Shown piece by piece: positions 47,230-59,325 of a DNA stretch of 64,000 bases. The DNA comes from Eutypella sp. D-1. Lineage: Eukaryota; Ascomycota; Sordariomycetes; Xylariales; Diatrypaceae. Position 1 is the first letter of the stretch. Every line of letters begins with the position of its first letter. The position numbers were made by a program, and so were the translations under genes. The stretch covers positions 806,001 through 870,000 of the forward strand of contig JAJTTP010000009.1 of NCBI GenBank assembly GCA_023313575.1, written 5' to 3'. Below the pieces are notes generated by a model. That model had not been told where the DNA came from. It was given only the letters and a program-made list of their open reading frames with translations, and made no database searches.

Positions 47230-48745
47230 CGTGACAGGCGCGATCGGATCGGAAGTCGAGGCTCAGATGTATCTTGGGCGGTGTTGAGAGGAGGGCTGGG
47301 GTTCACGGAGACTTCGAGGTGGATGGGGAGGCGGGTCCATCCGTCTCTTATACGTTATTGCCAGGTAATGGATTTCATCATCGCAAAGGGTAAAGGCGAC
47401 GTTGCTGTTCCTGCATTTTTAGCACGAGAATGAAGCTTCAAGGAGTCAAGTTCTCCGTGCCGAATTTGATCAGCTCTGTATCAGCTGTGGTCTGAATTAT
47501 ACAGCGCCTCCACTTATGATCGCCATCGCTTTAAATGCACCAATCACGGAAGGGCCTATATTGCGGCTGCCGGCAAGACGGGATACGTTCCTCCCGAAGA
47601 AGGACGACATCGAGGCATACGGCGAAGACGTATTCAGAAAAAAGATTACACCTCCAGGTTTAAAAAACACCTTTATGACTGCTATTGCGCCTTCGAGAAA
47701 AAGATCGAACGGTATCCATGGGAGTCAAAAGAAAACAAAGGACCCAAATACTATACAAAGGATCAATCTAGACAAGTATGGAGCTTTCAATTAATGCAGG
47801 GGATTTGTCTGCCCGAATTCGCACGGAAGATACCGCACTTACACGTTTAACCCCGTCGACGATTTGGGATACCGGGAGTGTAGATCACGAACCGTAACTC
47901 CCGCTAAGTCTTCCCAAAGGTCTGGACCATTCGCCCAGCGGCTACCTAATATCATTTAACTACTACATACTATAGTTAGTTATAAGGCGAAGCTCGGCCT
48001 AACCTTTACCCAGTATCGAATACGGTCGAACACGGATGGAAACAAAATCCTATAGCACTTCAATAGTTATTCCTTTGGTGAAGTCTTACCACAATAATGA
48101 AAATAACGTGATTACTCTTTTAGGAAATTATGAGATAAGTGGATCATCTGAGACAAATCTGCCAATCATGTATAATAGAGACTTGTTACATCATTCCGGG
48201 GTATGAGGGGTTCTTACTTACGAATAGCAAGAATCATGCCATGTAAAAGGTATATGGATGAGGGACTTCAATGAATTACCTGATACAGAGAAGGAAACAT
48301 GAGAAAGACATCAGCCAATAACAAGAGTATATTGGAAGGTTTTCTTCAATTTATCCAATAACAGGTCAGGTACCTAGGTACTATGCTACGGCTTTCGTTT
48401 GAAAAAATGTGGGTGGAAACGCATGTGGCAGACCCCACTTCGCCTTGCCTTCCAGATCTGCCCCTCAGTGACGTTACCACCTTGTTGACCTGCAGCTTGT
48501 CAAACGGAAGGCTTAGCCCTTGAGCTTGTGGCGGTTTTCAGATGATAATCATACATGATGGAAACCACTGGAGCTCTCTACACCTAGAACGATCTCAACT
48601 TCCCCCACTTCATGATCAATCTCCCAATTCTACCCATAGCCCGTACCAGCCTGTCCCATTTCTAAACCTTGACCGAATACATCATAACAAGTAACATCTT
48701 CTGCAAAAATAATAAACTAGACATTTCCCTAGCAAGAAACTGAAC
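47230..48745. other. Spacer with an ATG-less open frame
   Basis: 1.5 kb, AT-rich beyond 47.9 kb. It holds a TACCTAGGTA palindrome at 48371 and an open plus-strand frame, 47470-47847, with no upstream ATG (see findings). Otherwise nothing recognised. Confidence 0.55.
47470..47850 (+). pseudogene. Possible gene relic, unrecognised
   Basis: A 126-codon frame bounded by TGA at 47467 and TAA at 47848. It opens without ATG (SALYQLWSELYSASTYDRHR) and ends in PEFARKIPHLHV. Its composition, with many Tyr, Lys, Arg, Trp and Phe and few simple repeats, is more protein-like than the overlapping ATG-led frame. No family recognised; it might be an exon of an unseen gene, a decayed gene, or chance. Confidence 0.25.
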
Positions 48746-49496
48746 ATGTCGATCCCTACTACCACTTCCGTCGTCGAGTCCGCCGTCATCAAGGCACCGC
48801 TCAGCCAGGTTTGGCACCAGATCAAGCGTGAGTACACCGGATGGGGATGGGGCTCGGTAGGGGCTTGGTAAGGGGCTCTGTATGAACTTCCAGGGCTCCA
48901 TGGCTCCAGGTTTTGTGTAAGATGAGTCTGACATGACAGGGCATCTCTAGTCCAGAACTTCGCCGACTGGTGGTCCGCGTTGAAGTCTAGCGAGTGGGTG
49001 AAGGGCGCTAGCGACGATACCGACGTTGTCAAGTGGACTTTCAAGGACGGCACTCAGCTTGAGGTCAAACAGGAGGAGCACAGCGTAAGACGAATCTAAA
49101 GTTCCACCCACGTCTTTGATGCGCGCTGTGTATCTGGACGATGTTGGATGATGTTGGACTATGTGCTGATATACAGAGAACAGACTATTAACCACTACAT
49201 CACCTACGGCGTTATTACTGCTAAGCCCGAGCTTAGCTACACCTCCGTACTCTCTACCATCCGCCTGTACTCCATCACGTCGGGCGATCTCGAAGGTAGC
49301 ACTTTCGTCGAGTGGACTGGAAACTTCTCCAGCGATGCCGACGCTGGTAAGTCACGCCCACTCTACTGCCCCGTGCCGTACCATTCTGTTATTGATGGCG
49401 ACCAATGTGCTGACCGTCTCCCCAGGTGTCATCCAGGATGCCAAGTTCAAGCGCCGCGATGCTCTGGCCGATCTGGCCAAGACTGTTACCAAGTGA
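48746..49496 (+). CDS. SRPBCC (START-like/polyketide-cyclase-like) fold protein
   Basis: Small hydrophobic-ligand-binding fold protein of unknown role, 149 aa. Four exons: 48746-48827, 48951-49084, 49184-49346 and 49426-49496, with GTGAGT, GTAAGA and GTAAGT donors and acceptors CTAG, ACAG and CCAG. The exon joins are phase-consistent and give MSIPTTTSVVESAVIKAPLS, VWHQIKLQNFADWWSALKSSE (across splice 1), YGVITAKPELSYTSVLSTI, and VEWTGNFSSDAD. Buried-ligand, alternating-strand patterning fits the SRPBCC superfamily used by Coq10 and Bet v 1 relatives. No signal peptide, so probably cytosolic. An internal chance ATG frame at 49148 is not the start. Confidence 0.82.
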
Positions 49497-50242
49497 GGGC
49501 AGCGATGACTAAACAGGATTGGAAGACGTAATGAGATGAGGATGAAAGCATATGGATCGGGCCCAGATCCCGTATCATTAGGACGAGTGGTTTCTGGGGA
49601 AATTGTCCAAAAAGTTGACCATGAAAAAATTGCCTTGCACGGCAAACCATGCTGCAATTCTGGAATCATTAAATAAAACCCCAACCAATCAGTCTCGGTG
49701 CTTTTATTATCCTCTCAGCACATGTGATATCCCCAGGTGACAGTCATTTCCAGCTCAATTCTGTTCGCGCCGGTTGGTGCTCCCCGCTCGTACAGAAAGC
49801 TAGATATGTGGACCAGTCTTATAACCAGCAATCCGTCATTGTTACATACTGAGTCGGCTGTTTGCCGATTTGTTTACCTACTTGGCACCTACCTCCTACT
49901 AGTATGTAGGTAAATAAGCATATATGAGTGGCTGTAGTTGAGTAGGTATCGCCTGCTGTGGCAGCTATAGAGTTCCCGATGCCGCCAGCCTTCATCCCGG
50001 CAACCACGTTTGCCTTTGACGAAGTTAAATCTTGCACAAAAGCTTATCCCACCACTTCATGGTAACCTAGAATTATTGCCAACTTTCCAATCAACAGACC
50101 ACAGCAGCAAATCTTTTGGTTAACGAAGGCCATCCATAAATGGCATGCTTATGAATTGATTAGCTCAACATCAGATTCGAAATCATTACCCACATCGTCC
50201 ATCCTTTCCAGTTTCTCTAGCGATCGATCGACGTCGAGAGTC
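49497..50242. other. Spacer, no gene
   Basis: 0.75 kb between two plus-strand genes, containing a 3' UTR, TAGGTA words at about 49880-49915, and the promoter of the secreted protein. Confidence 0.6.
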
Positions 50243-51041
50243 ATGAGAGCATCCATCCAAAGACTCACCAGGCTTTTGGTGGTATTGCCCGTTTTGCTCT
50301 TTGCCGAGGTGTGCATTGCTGCACCAGTTGGACTAGAGTACGTACTTGTTCATACTGGATCGTGGCGGCGTTCTCTGACCCGTTTCCAGGCGGAATAATG
50401 GGGTGGAGGTGTTGCTCTCCGGGAGAGACGTGCAGACCAAGGAAATCGCGCGTAAACTCAAGGGGGCCCAGACGATCGACATAACCGCCACGGAATTCCT
50501 AGACTTCACCACGGGCGGCAAGAAGCTGTTTGGGGCCGCCGGGCTCGCGTCGCGCCTCTGCGCCGTCGTTACCAGCAAGAAGGGGGCCATCGTCGGCTGC
50601 TACGCGGCCTACCGGACGGAGCAGCGCAGGGCGAAGGACAGGATCGCCGACCTGTATGAGAAGAACAAGGACAGCTTTGATAACGGCGGCGGCGGCGGCG
50701 TGGACGCGTATATTTACGAACCGCTAGAGACCCCAGACTTGCCTGCGTACGAAGCCGCCGAGAAGACCCTAGTTGGACTACTTCGGGAGGTGACGGGCAG
50801 GAGGCCGGAAGTCAAGAAGTATGTCCAGGTGATGAGTAACAACGGCGACCATACAGAGCCACCCTATGATGGGTTCCTGATTGAGAATGAAGGCGGTGGC
50901 GTCGTCGACCCTATCATCACATGGTTGAGCCCCTTTATAGGTTCGGGTTCGAGTACGGGAGGGTGGGGAGATCCGTTGGATGGTACCGATCCCCGAACTA
51001 GATCGGGACATGAAAATTACCATTCGAATAGAGAGCTTTAG
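50243..51041 (+). CDS. Secreted protein of unknown function
   Basis: Not recognised. Two exons, 50243-50337 and 50390-51041, intron 52 bp (GTACGT, CCAG), 248 aa. The ATG at 50243 opens a clear signal peptide: a basic start (MRASIQRLTRLL), a hydrophobic core (VVLPVLLFAE) and a likely cleavage after CIAA. The mature part begins PVGLERNNGVEVLLSGRD and includes a Gly-rich/basic stretch, FDNGGGGGVDAYIYE and EKTLVGLLREVTGRR, with only two or three Cys. It is neither a typical Cys-rich effector nor a known hydrolase. An acid-base charged helix (YRTEQRRAKDRIADLYEKN) is notable. A pathogenesis- or host-related role cannot be claimed. Confidence 0.65.
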
Positions 51042-52240
51042 TTACGACCTTTTTCCGGAGCATTTTGCTTGTCTAAAAAGCAATTGCATTGATCTCCTAC
51101 ACAATGCCACATGGGCTCTCCCATATAAGTGCCGAGAGATAAAATCCAGTACACGTCTTCTTTCTCTGTATACCAGACTTGATCGGCTGGTCTGCATGTT
51201 TTCTCCTGTTCTTCCCAGGGGTCAAGTCAATGCAATTACTTAAAACCCCTACGGCTTAGACTTAATTGATATGCCACGACATCCAAATGTGTTTCGTGTT
51301 AGGCAAGTTGAAGGTGAATTCAGTCAACCCCAACTGCTTACCGCTCGCCGTTTCTGGGATCAGGTTCTGTGAAGAACTTCCGAATATGGAAAAGATATGG
51401 GATGTTTATTTGCATGCTGCGAGGTGTGTAACCCCCTTATGCTTGATAGTTGCATGACAGCTAAACCAGATATACCTAGGTAATCTCTAGAAGCACTTCG
51501 TCAAGCAATTCGGAGTTCTGATAGGCGCCTCCGTCCATTCTCTGTAAACTACCTACCTGGTAAAGAGCTGTAGGCGCTACTGGGCGCTTACCTGGCAGTG
51601 GGGGATGGCGGGGTTGTTTGGACAAATTGACAAGGAAGGTAACAAGGAAGAGATGCAGGGGGTGTTCCTTAGCGCTGTGTCACCGCTATTATCTCGATAG
51701 ATTATCTGTGCTATCCGCCACTATCCGGCGACTTTCCCAGTCCAACTCTCTCGGCGGTTGCCCCATCAACGGATAGCTCGGAAACGATTGGCCAAAGTCA
51801 ACACAAGGTTACAATTGAGACAATCCCGAGGGCGGTACCTAAAGTAAAGTGTAAGTAGTTATTCATTCACCTTATCCATCCGTAAACCCCGTGCTCTCTC
51901 ATCGCAACGCACATACCTACATGCTCTGCAAAGACCACCGCACATCCCACATTGACTTTTTTTTTACATTCCTTATGAAAAATTTATCCCGGCGGTAATC
52001 GCGCGCGCGTTTGTCGATCCGCGATTTTTTTGATAACGCGAGAATTGAATCTCATTAACGACGGACGAACGGTCGAGCTGACCGAGAAAGGTCATTTACA
52101 TTCCCAAGACTTTGCGACCATTTTGCCGCCGGAAGGCACACGAGAAAGCCTTTGGCGTTTAGAAACCATTTAGTCGTGAAAGAGACTGCATACGTCTCCC
52201 TGAAGACTGCCGCTCTTTACGATCTATTTTGCCGGGCATC
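51042..52240. other. Spacer and promoter of the F-BAR gene
   Basis: 1.2 kb with a TACCTAGGTA palindrome at 51473, a T10 run near 51958-51967, and an AT-rich leader. No coding frame supported. Confidence 0.6.
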
Positions 52241-55200
52241 ATGCCTGCCTCAGCAGAGGGACCGACGGTGGCCCTATCCTGTATGTTTGACGCCGCACTG
52301 CTCAATGATATTTTTAAAACATAATTACTATAACATTGAGTTATACCAGTGTGCTAACTTTGATAGTCGCCAACAACTTTTGGGGCAAGGATGACGCCGG
52401 CGTCCACCCGCTCTTGGATCGTATGGCTGCTGCAAAGCAGACCAACGACGAGTTAAGATCATTTTATTCCGCTCGCGCCTCGATCGAGGATGATTATGCC
52501 CGGAAACTTATGTCATTATCTCGCAAGTCCCTAGGCTCGCATGAGACGGGGAGCCTAAAAAATTCCTTGGACACTATGAGGGGCGAGGTCGAGTCAATGG
52601 CTAAGCAGCACGCGGCCATCGCTGCACAGATGAAGACAGAGTTGGAGGAGCCCCTCGCCGCATTTGCCGGCGGCATGAAGGAGCGCCGCAAGATTATTCA
52701 GAATACCGTTGAGAAGCTGCTCAAGGTTAAGATACAACAGACTCAGACCGTGAATAAGGTCAGACATCACAAGTAATTCCTGCCCTGTGTTTCGTTACTA
52801 ACGTGATTCTCTCCGCCAGACTCGCGATCGATATGAACAGGAGTGCTTGAAAATCAAAGGCTACCTTGCGCAGGGGCATATGGTCATGGGCCAAGAGGAG
52901 CGGAAGAATAAGGCTAAGCTGGAGAAGACCCAGATTAGTGTTGCTACGACCAACACTGAGTACGAAAATGCCGTCAAGGCTCTCGAAGACACCACGGCCA
53001 GGTGGAACCGGGAGTGGAAGGCCGCTGCGGACAAGTTCCAAGATCTCGAGGAGGAGAGGTTGGACTTTTCCAAGAGCAGCCTGTGGACCTTTGCGAATAT
53101 CGCATCGACAGTGTGCGTTAGTGACGATGCGTCCTGTGAGAAGATTCGTTTATCCCTCGAGAATATGGATGTCGAGAAGGATATTATCCACTTCATCACC
53201 GAAAGGGGGACCGGTCAGGAGATTCCGGATCCGCCAAAGTACATCAACTTCTGCCGTGGAGATGTCGAGGATCCCCAGCCAGAACCCGTTGAGGAGGACA
53301 ACTACTCCGTAGCGCAGTTTCCCCGGAGCATCAACCCGGCTTTCCGTAGCTCGTCACCCCAGCCGTCTACTTTCGAATCTCACCATGACCCCAATTCGGC
53401 CCTCGCTAGAGATTTAGGCCACCACGAGCCTGTTGCGCCATTGAACAAGGAGCCTACCTTCCCCCAGCAGAAGCCTGCGGCGCCTGAACTTCCTCCTGCT
53501 CCTGTCGCCCCAGCAATCTCCCAGCATGACAGGAACCAAGATAGGCACCATGATAGGCGTCATGACAGGCACCATGACAAGCACCATGATAGACACCATG
53601 ACAGGCACCAAAGCAACAACAGCATCCAGCACTATGAGCCTCAGCACGATCAAATGGTTGGATATCAAAGGGATCTGGTACATCGGGATCATGGAAGGGA
53701 GGCAGAACAGCATGCTCAGAGGGGTTCCTTCTCTATGCCCGCCCAAGGCAGATCTTCGCAAGACAGGCGACAAGGAAATGGATCGCAGCAGTATGATGCT
53801 TCCCAGTTCGCAGAAGTGCCACACGATCCTTATCCCATGGACGGCATGACAATGCTATGCCGAACCGACGGCATGAACTCCGCGACGAGCTCAAACCTGT
53901 CGGGAAGGCCATCGAGCCGAGATGACAACAGCGACTACTCCAACCCGACCTCACTCTCTAGTCAAGAGCCACCGAGTGGCAAGGTATCGCCTACCAAGCA
54001 GGAGCCGGCAGCACAGTCATCGTCGCCCGACAAGCGCGTTTTCAAGAAGAAGAGCGGTTTCTTCCAAAACCACAGCCCCTTCCGAAGGAAGAGCGTTAAA
54101 GAGGTGCAGCAACAGCAACCACCGCCGAGCAGAAATACTTGGGGCCCCATGTCGACGCCCCACAGTTCTGCAAGTCCTCGTCGCGGACACAACTACCAGC
54201 CGTCAGAGCCCCAGAACATGCTTCCCGAAAAGGAGAGGGCGGCAAGCCCCGAGCCGATTGATGCCAACGCGAGCCTGGCGCTTAACGTTGGGCAGAACGT
54301 CTTCCCCGTGGCGCAGCTGGACGCACGCAAAAAGTCCACGGATAGCGGGGCGGCTGCACAGCAGCAGGAGCAGGACCCGATCGCGATGGCCTTGGCGGAG
54401 CTTAAAGAGGTCGCTGGAAACAAGCAATCTGTCGGGCGGATCTCGGCCGACCACTATCACGGCATCGCAACGCCCGCGCCTGACCGGGCGGCGGAGCGAG
54501 CGGTGGAGCGACCGCAGTCCCAGGCTTACACGCGCGCGAAGAGCAACAGCGACGTGGTCGCCGCCGTCAGGGGAACCCCGCCGCCGTCCTACGACCAGCA
54601 GATCCAGAGGCTCGGGGTACCGCCCCCGGCCGTGACGTCCAGGGCTATGCAGGAGGCCTCCCGGAAATACACCGAGCAGACCAGGGAGATGTTCAAGCCC
54701 AACCGGCCCGCCTCGGTCTACTCCAGCGCCCCGGCGCCGCGGCCCGGGACCAGAGGCACCGATGTGCCCCGCGCAGCGTCTCCGGCACCGACTCGCACAG
54801 CGTCCCCCCGCCCTGGCATGCACATTGACACCCGCCAGCCGCCTCAGCAGGCCCAGCAGGCCCAGCAGGCCCAGCAGCCCCGCTCGGCCTCACCGAACCC
54901 CTACGCCGGCGGCTCGCAGAGCCAAGCGCAGAGGGCGCCGTCGCCCAACCCCTATAGTCCCGTCCAGGCCCAGCCGCCGAAGACGGCGCCGGTGTCCTCG
55001 TACAGCACGGGCCCGAAACCATTCCAGAAGGCCATTCAGGCCGCTCCATACTCTAGTAACAATAGCAACAGCACTCCGCGTCAAGCCCAGAAGGCCGAAT
55101 CACCCAACCCATATAGCACCGGCCAGAGTCATCTGCAGAAGACCACGCCAACGGTGGCGGGCTCCTCCTATGGTGGTGGCGCTAGCCAGAGTCAGACGCA

Positions 55201-56713
55201 ACAAAAGGCGGCGGCAGCATCTCCCAGCGCCTATGGAAGCAGCGGTGCAAGCCAGATGCAGAAGCCGGCTGCGTCTCCTAACTCCTCGTTCACTGCCAGC
55301 CAGCGCCAAGTCCCGGCGGCAGCCCCGGCTTCACCGAGCGCGTATAGCCCCAGCACCAGCCAAACGCAGACGCCCAAGGCGGCGGCGGCGGCATCGCCGA
55401 GCAGCTATACAAGCACGCAGCGCCAGAACACCACCAAGAGGGAAGTCTCGCCAAACCCGTACACCACCGGCGCGCAGCGCCAGAACACGAAGCGCGAAGT
55501 GTCACCGAATCCCTATGGCGCCGCGCAGCAGCAGAGCCAGGCGCCGAAGCCGGCGACCGCAACGACGGCGCCACCGAGCACCTACAGTAGCAGCAGCGGC
55601 ACACAGCGCCAGAGCCAGAGCCAGAACCAGGCCCCGAGAGATGCGTCGCCGAATCCCTACAGTCCCGTGACGGCAACGCAGAACACGCCCAAGGCCGCCC
55701 CGGCTCCGGCTCCAGCTCCAGCCCCGAGCTCCTACGGAACTCAACGGCAGCGCGCACAGGGCTCCGCATCGCCAAACCCATACAGCCCTGCTGCGGCGGC
55801 AGCCAGCCAGCGCCAGTCGCAGAACCCACGGTCGGCGTCGCCTAACCCTCCATACGCGAGCAGTCCGCGCCAGCAACACCGTGCGCCATCGCCCAACCCC
55901 CCGTATGCCAGCAGCCCCCGCCAGCAGGCACACCGCGCGCCGTCACCCAATCCGCCTTACGCGAGCAGTCAGCACCGGGGCTCGGTGTCGTCGCAGAGGG
56001 GCGGCGGAACGCCGACGCGGGGGTCGATGGACCACCAACAACAGCCGCAGGGCTACTTCGGACGGAACTCGCCAAACGACATGGCGGCGCGGGCGGCATC
56101 TCCGTCAGTGTACAGGGGCGAGTACGGAGGGCGCCCGTCGTCCAGCCGCCCGGCTAGTAGAGCGGGCGGCGGCGGTGGCGGAGCAGACATGGCGATCCAA
56201 CTCGCGCCCGTCGGCGACCCGTACGGCTCTATGCGCAGCTCGCGCAGTAGCGGTAGGCCCGGTACTAGCTCGAGCTCGCGCACCATGGGCGGCGGCGGCG
56301 GCGGGTTCGGGGGTGGTGCCGGCGCCATGACATTTTATGATGGTAGAGACCCCATGCAGGAGGGCAACCGGCAACGCAGCCAGAGCGTCGCCGACCCCAG
56401 CAGGCAGTATACTCGGGATGGGCGGGCTATCTTGCATTACGGTGAGTTCTTCCTTTACTTTTTTTCTTTCCTTCCTATGCTTCATATGTATCCCCCTATG
56501 AACGAGCCGAGAGCTAACGCGAGAAAAAATTACACAGCGCGGGCCATGTACATGTACCAGGCGGCGATCCCCGAGGAGCTGGGCTTCAACAAGGGGGACA
56601 TCCTCGCGGTCCTCCGACACCAGGATGACGGCTGGTGGGAGGCCGAGATCCACTCCGGCAATGGCGTCGGCATGAACGGTCTCGTCCCCAGCAATTACCT
56701 GCAGGTTTGCTGA
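52241..56713 (+). CDS. F-BAR/SH3 cytokinesis protein (Cdc15/Imp2/Hof1 type)
   Basis: Membrane-bending scaffold expected at the septation ring, linking membrane to actin. Four exons: 52241-52280 (13 codons), 52367-52758, 52820-56441 and 56538-56713; 1409 aa. Splices are GTATGT/ATAG, GTCAGA/CCAG and GTGAGT/ACAG. The F-BAR domain opens SFANNFWGKDDAGVHPLLDRM, formed across splice 1, and continues with VKIQQTQTVNKTRDRYEQEC across splice 2. SH3 at the C-terminus: ARAMYMYQAAIPEELGF, DILAVLRHQDDGWWEAE, GLVPSNYLQ. In between lie about 1000 residues of disordered sequence: a His/Asp/Arg repeat (HDRHHDK) near 53530-53610 and ten SPNPY or SPNPPY units between about 54890 and 55970. Many SP sites suggest regulation by proline-directed kinases, as known for Cdc15. 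Confidence 0.9.
54885..55972 (+). repeat. SPNPY/SPNPPY repeat-coding region
   Basis: Seven SPNPY units, then three SPNPPY units, spaced 15-60 residues apart, with SPSAY and SPSSY variants between them, inside the disordered part of the F-BAR protein. The units lie in Gln/Ala/Ser-rich linkers. At the DNA level the copies are diverged, so this is a protein-level repeat. Confidence 0.85.
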
Positions 56714-58026
56714 TTTACGGGCTTTCTCTATTTTCCTTAATTGTCCCCCCCTCCCCCCCAACCTATATGCCTTTGGGAGGATTTGCCCGACATGTTGAAT
56801 GAATCAAGAAAATGAACGAGTAGCCAATGTTGGCAGTGGTCTCCGATTTACGTTCCGGGGGAAGACGGAAGTTGGGATGCTGGAAGGTGGGGGGGAAAAG
56901 GGGGCTTGAAATGGGCAGATTTCAGCCAGGTCAATGAGTTTATGTGCAAGTCCCGCAGCAGCGCCGCTGTTAGTGCGTTGTTGAGGAGACATGAAAGGGG
57001 ATGGATGTGATGTGACTTGATGTGATGGGATGATATGCCATGAGTCTGATTGTCTTGAGTACATACGCAGGGAAGGCTTGGATCACTTGGCAAGCGGTTT
57101 TGACTATCTTTTATGTCTGTTCTTTCTTGTTTTCTCGTTTGTCTGTCTACCTTTATACCTTCTCCTTCGTCTTCTACTACTACTCTTTTTTTTTTTCCTT
57201 TTCTTCTTCTTCTCCAGCTGTCTTTCCCTTTAAGTCCTCATTAGCTAAAGGCGGAGACATGCATGCATGCCACGATGCGTCTTGCTTTCTATTGATTTCC
57301 CTCATCCTTTTTTTTTTCTCTTTCTTTCTTGTTGTTTTCCTGAGGTCCAAACGGCGGCGTTATATAGGAATTTCAATGTTTATTGTTTAATGTTCAGCCT
57401 TGCTCTGATTATAAAACTGTGATTGACCCATTATGACATGATGTGATATTTGATGTTGAAGAGAGGAAAAACTTCCGATCAAGCCGGCAAATATGGATGC
57501 TGTGCTAGGGCTGGCGGCGGGCACGGACGTTTGGGTTGACGACTACAGTGGTGATGGTGACGATGGTTGGAATGAAGCTGGTGACGACAACGGCTCTGGA
57601 GCGCGTACAGGCGCTTATAACGCTCCTTCGTTTGACGGTATTGAGGATGATTGTGTTGATGGTGGTAGTGGCTTCCCGTACTCTCCAGGTGGTCACTGGC
57701 CACGGAGGGGCAGGGGCGGCACCAGCGTCGAATCGGCGTTTGCCAAGACTGCCTCCGTCCGTATCCCTGGGGCCCCTGGGGCTACTGGAATTGGACATCC
57801 CACCACCGTCACATGCAAGAAGAACAACATCATATCTGCCAACAACAACAACAATCACAACCACCATAATCACCACAATAACGACCGGTTTGCAGCTGCA
57901 TTCCTTCCTATCAGCAGCAATAGCAGTGGAAAGAATACCAGGCACAGAATTGTCGGAGCCAGCTCGCCGAATGGCGCGCTAGCATCCACCCCTTCTCAAT
58001 TCCCATCTGCCGCGTTGGACGTCAAT
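56714..58026. other. Spacer between F-BAR and seipin genes
   Basis: 1.3 kb. Pyrimidine-rich DNA at 57110-57230 and 57300-57335, and CAA/CAC repeats at 57839-57885. An in-frame open extension of seipin (57493-58026) lies here but is thought to be leader. Confidence 0.55.
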
Positions 58027-59325
58027 ATGGTAAGTCGTATGGCTACGTCCTATCCCTCTGGCAAAAAGCGAGATTTTTCGTTGATTTCTTATAATTTTTA
58101 CGTATAGGAGCTCGTCAAAGAGTCGTATCACAATGTGACCTCGCCGGCGGCTAAGAGGACCTACCTGAGGACGTTCCTCTTCATAGCCGCGTCGCTCGCG
58201 CTGCTGTGCGTCGCCGCCTTGACGTACCCCGTCTTCTACTACAGCTACGTGCCTAAGAAGGTCGTTACCATCCCGGTTCACCTGCAATACAAGTACGTTT
58301 GTCGTCTTATCATCTTGCAAAGTCCCTAGATTTACCTACTAACAACGCTCCCCCCACCCAGTGCCGGGCTCAACCCCTATGGCGTGGCGCACCTCTCATC
58401 TCAGCTCGTGCTTGAGCAGGCGTACGACGTGTCGGTGGAGCTGACGCTGCCGCGGTCGCCGCCCAACACGGAGAGGGGCAACTTCATGGTGGCGCTATTC
58501 GCGATCAAGTCGCGGCCCGAGGACCCGGGGTTCAGCCTGACGGCAGCGTGGGCGCAGCAGCCGCCGCCAGACCCGTACGCGCACGTGACTCCGGAGAACG
58601 TGGTGTTCTCGTCGCGACGGCCAGCGCTGATCCCGTACCGCGACCCGCTGGTGGCGCGGGCCGCGCGCCTCGTCTTCCTCCCCTACCACATCTTCTTCTC
58701 GCCGCGCGCCGAGACCGCCGCGCTCTCGGTCCCCATGGGCGAGCTCGTCGAGTTCCGCCGCGACCTGCCCCTGGCCCTGCTGCTCGACGTCCAGGCCGGC
58801 CAGACCCTCCAGGTGTACGCCGCCACCGTGACCCTGGTCGCGCGCCTCCGCGGCCTCCGCTGGCTCATGTACAACCACCGCGTGCTCTCCTTCGTCGCCG
58901 GCACCGCGCTCTTCTGGTTCGCCGAGATGCTCTCCATGGCCGTCGCCTGGCTGCTCGTTGCGCACTACTTCGCGGGTGACGGCGGAGACGCTGGGAAGAC
59001 CGTGGGTCGGAGGCCACCGCCGCTAAGGGGTGAGCTGTACCGAGGGCAACCCGGAAGGGCGGACCTGGGCGTGAAGCAAGAGGATGATGCTGCCTACGAT
59101 GAAGAGGAGAAGGAGGAGGAGAAAGACCCTGAGATCAAGGATGAGTGGGAGGAGGGCACGGGGCTCGAAACCCTGACCGAGCTATCCCGCCGGGTGCACA
59201 GCGGAGATGCGGACGACGAAGAAGAGGGCGACGATGCGTGGAGGGAGTCGAGACCGGGCGCCAGCGGCTTCCACGATGGGAAGGGGGGTTCTATCAGACG
59301 CAGGTCTTCTAAAGGTGGTAGGTAG
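58027..59325 (+). CDS. Seipin (lipid-droplet assembly protein)
   Basis: ER membrane protein at ER-lipid droplet contacts, needed for droplet formation and size. Preferred model: exon 58027-58029 (the ATG alone), then 58108-58292 and 58362-59325, 383 aa. The start codon is directly followed by GTAAGT. The first residues then read MELVKESYHNVTSPAAKRT, the usual seipin start. Two membrane segments: FLFIAASLALLCVAALTYPV near the N-terminus and FVAGTALFWFAEMLSMAVAW near residue 250. The lumenal domain between them includes GLNPYGVAHLSSQLVLEQAYDV and LEQ-type beta-sandwich patterns. The C-terminus is cytosolic, acidic (EEEKEEEKD), then basic. The frame is open upstream to an ATG at 57493; that would add 178 low-complexity residues (His/Asn repeats), which I consider unlikely. 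Confidence 0.85.

Noticed and set aside
54762..55670. Alternative-frame and antisense open frames across the F-BAR repeat region
   Set aside because: High GC content and repeats keep all frames open; only the F-BAR frame joins to both the domain and SH3 exons.
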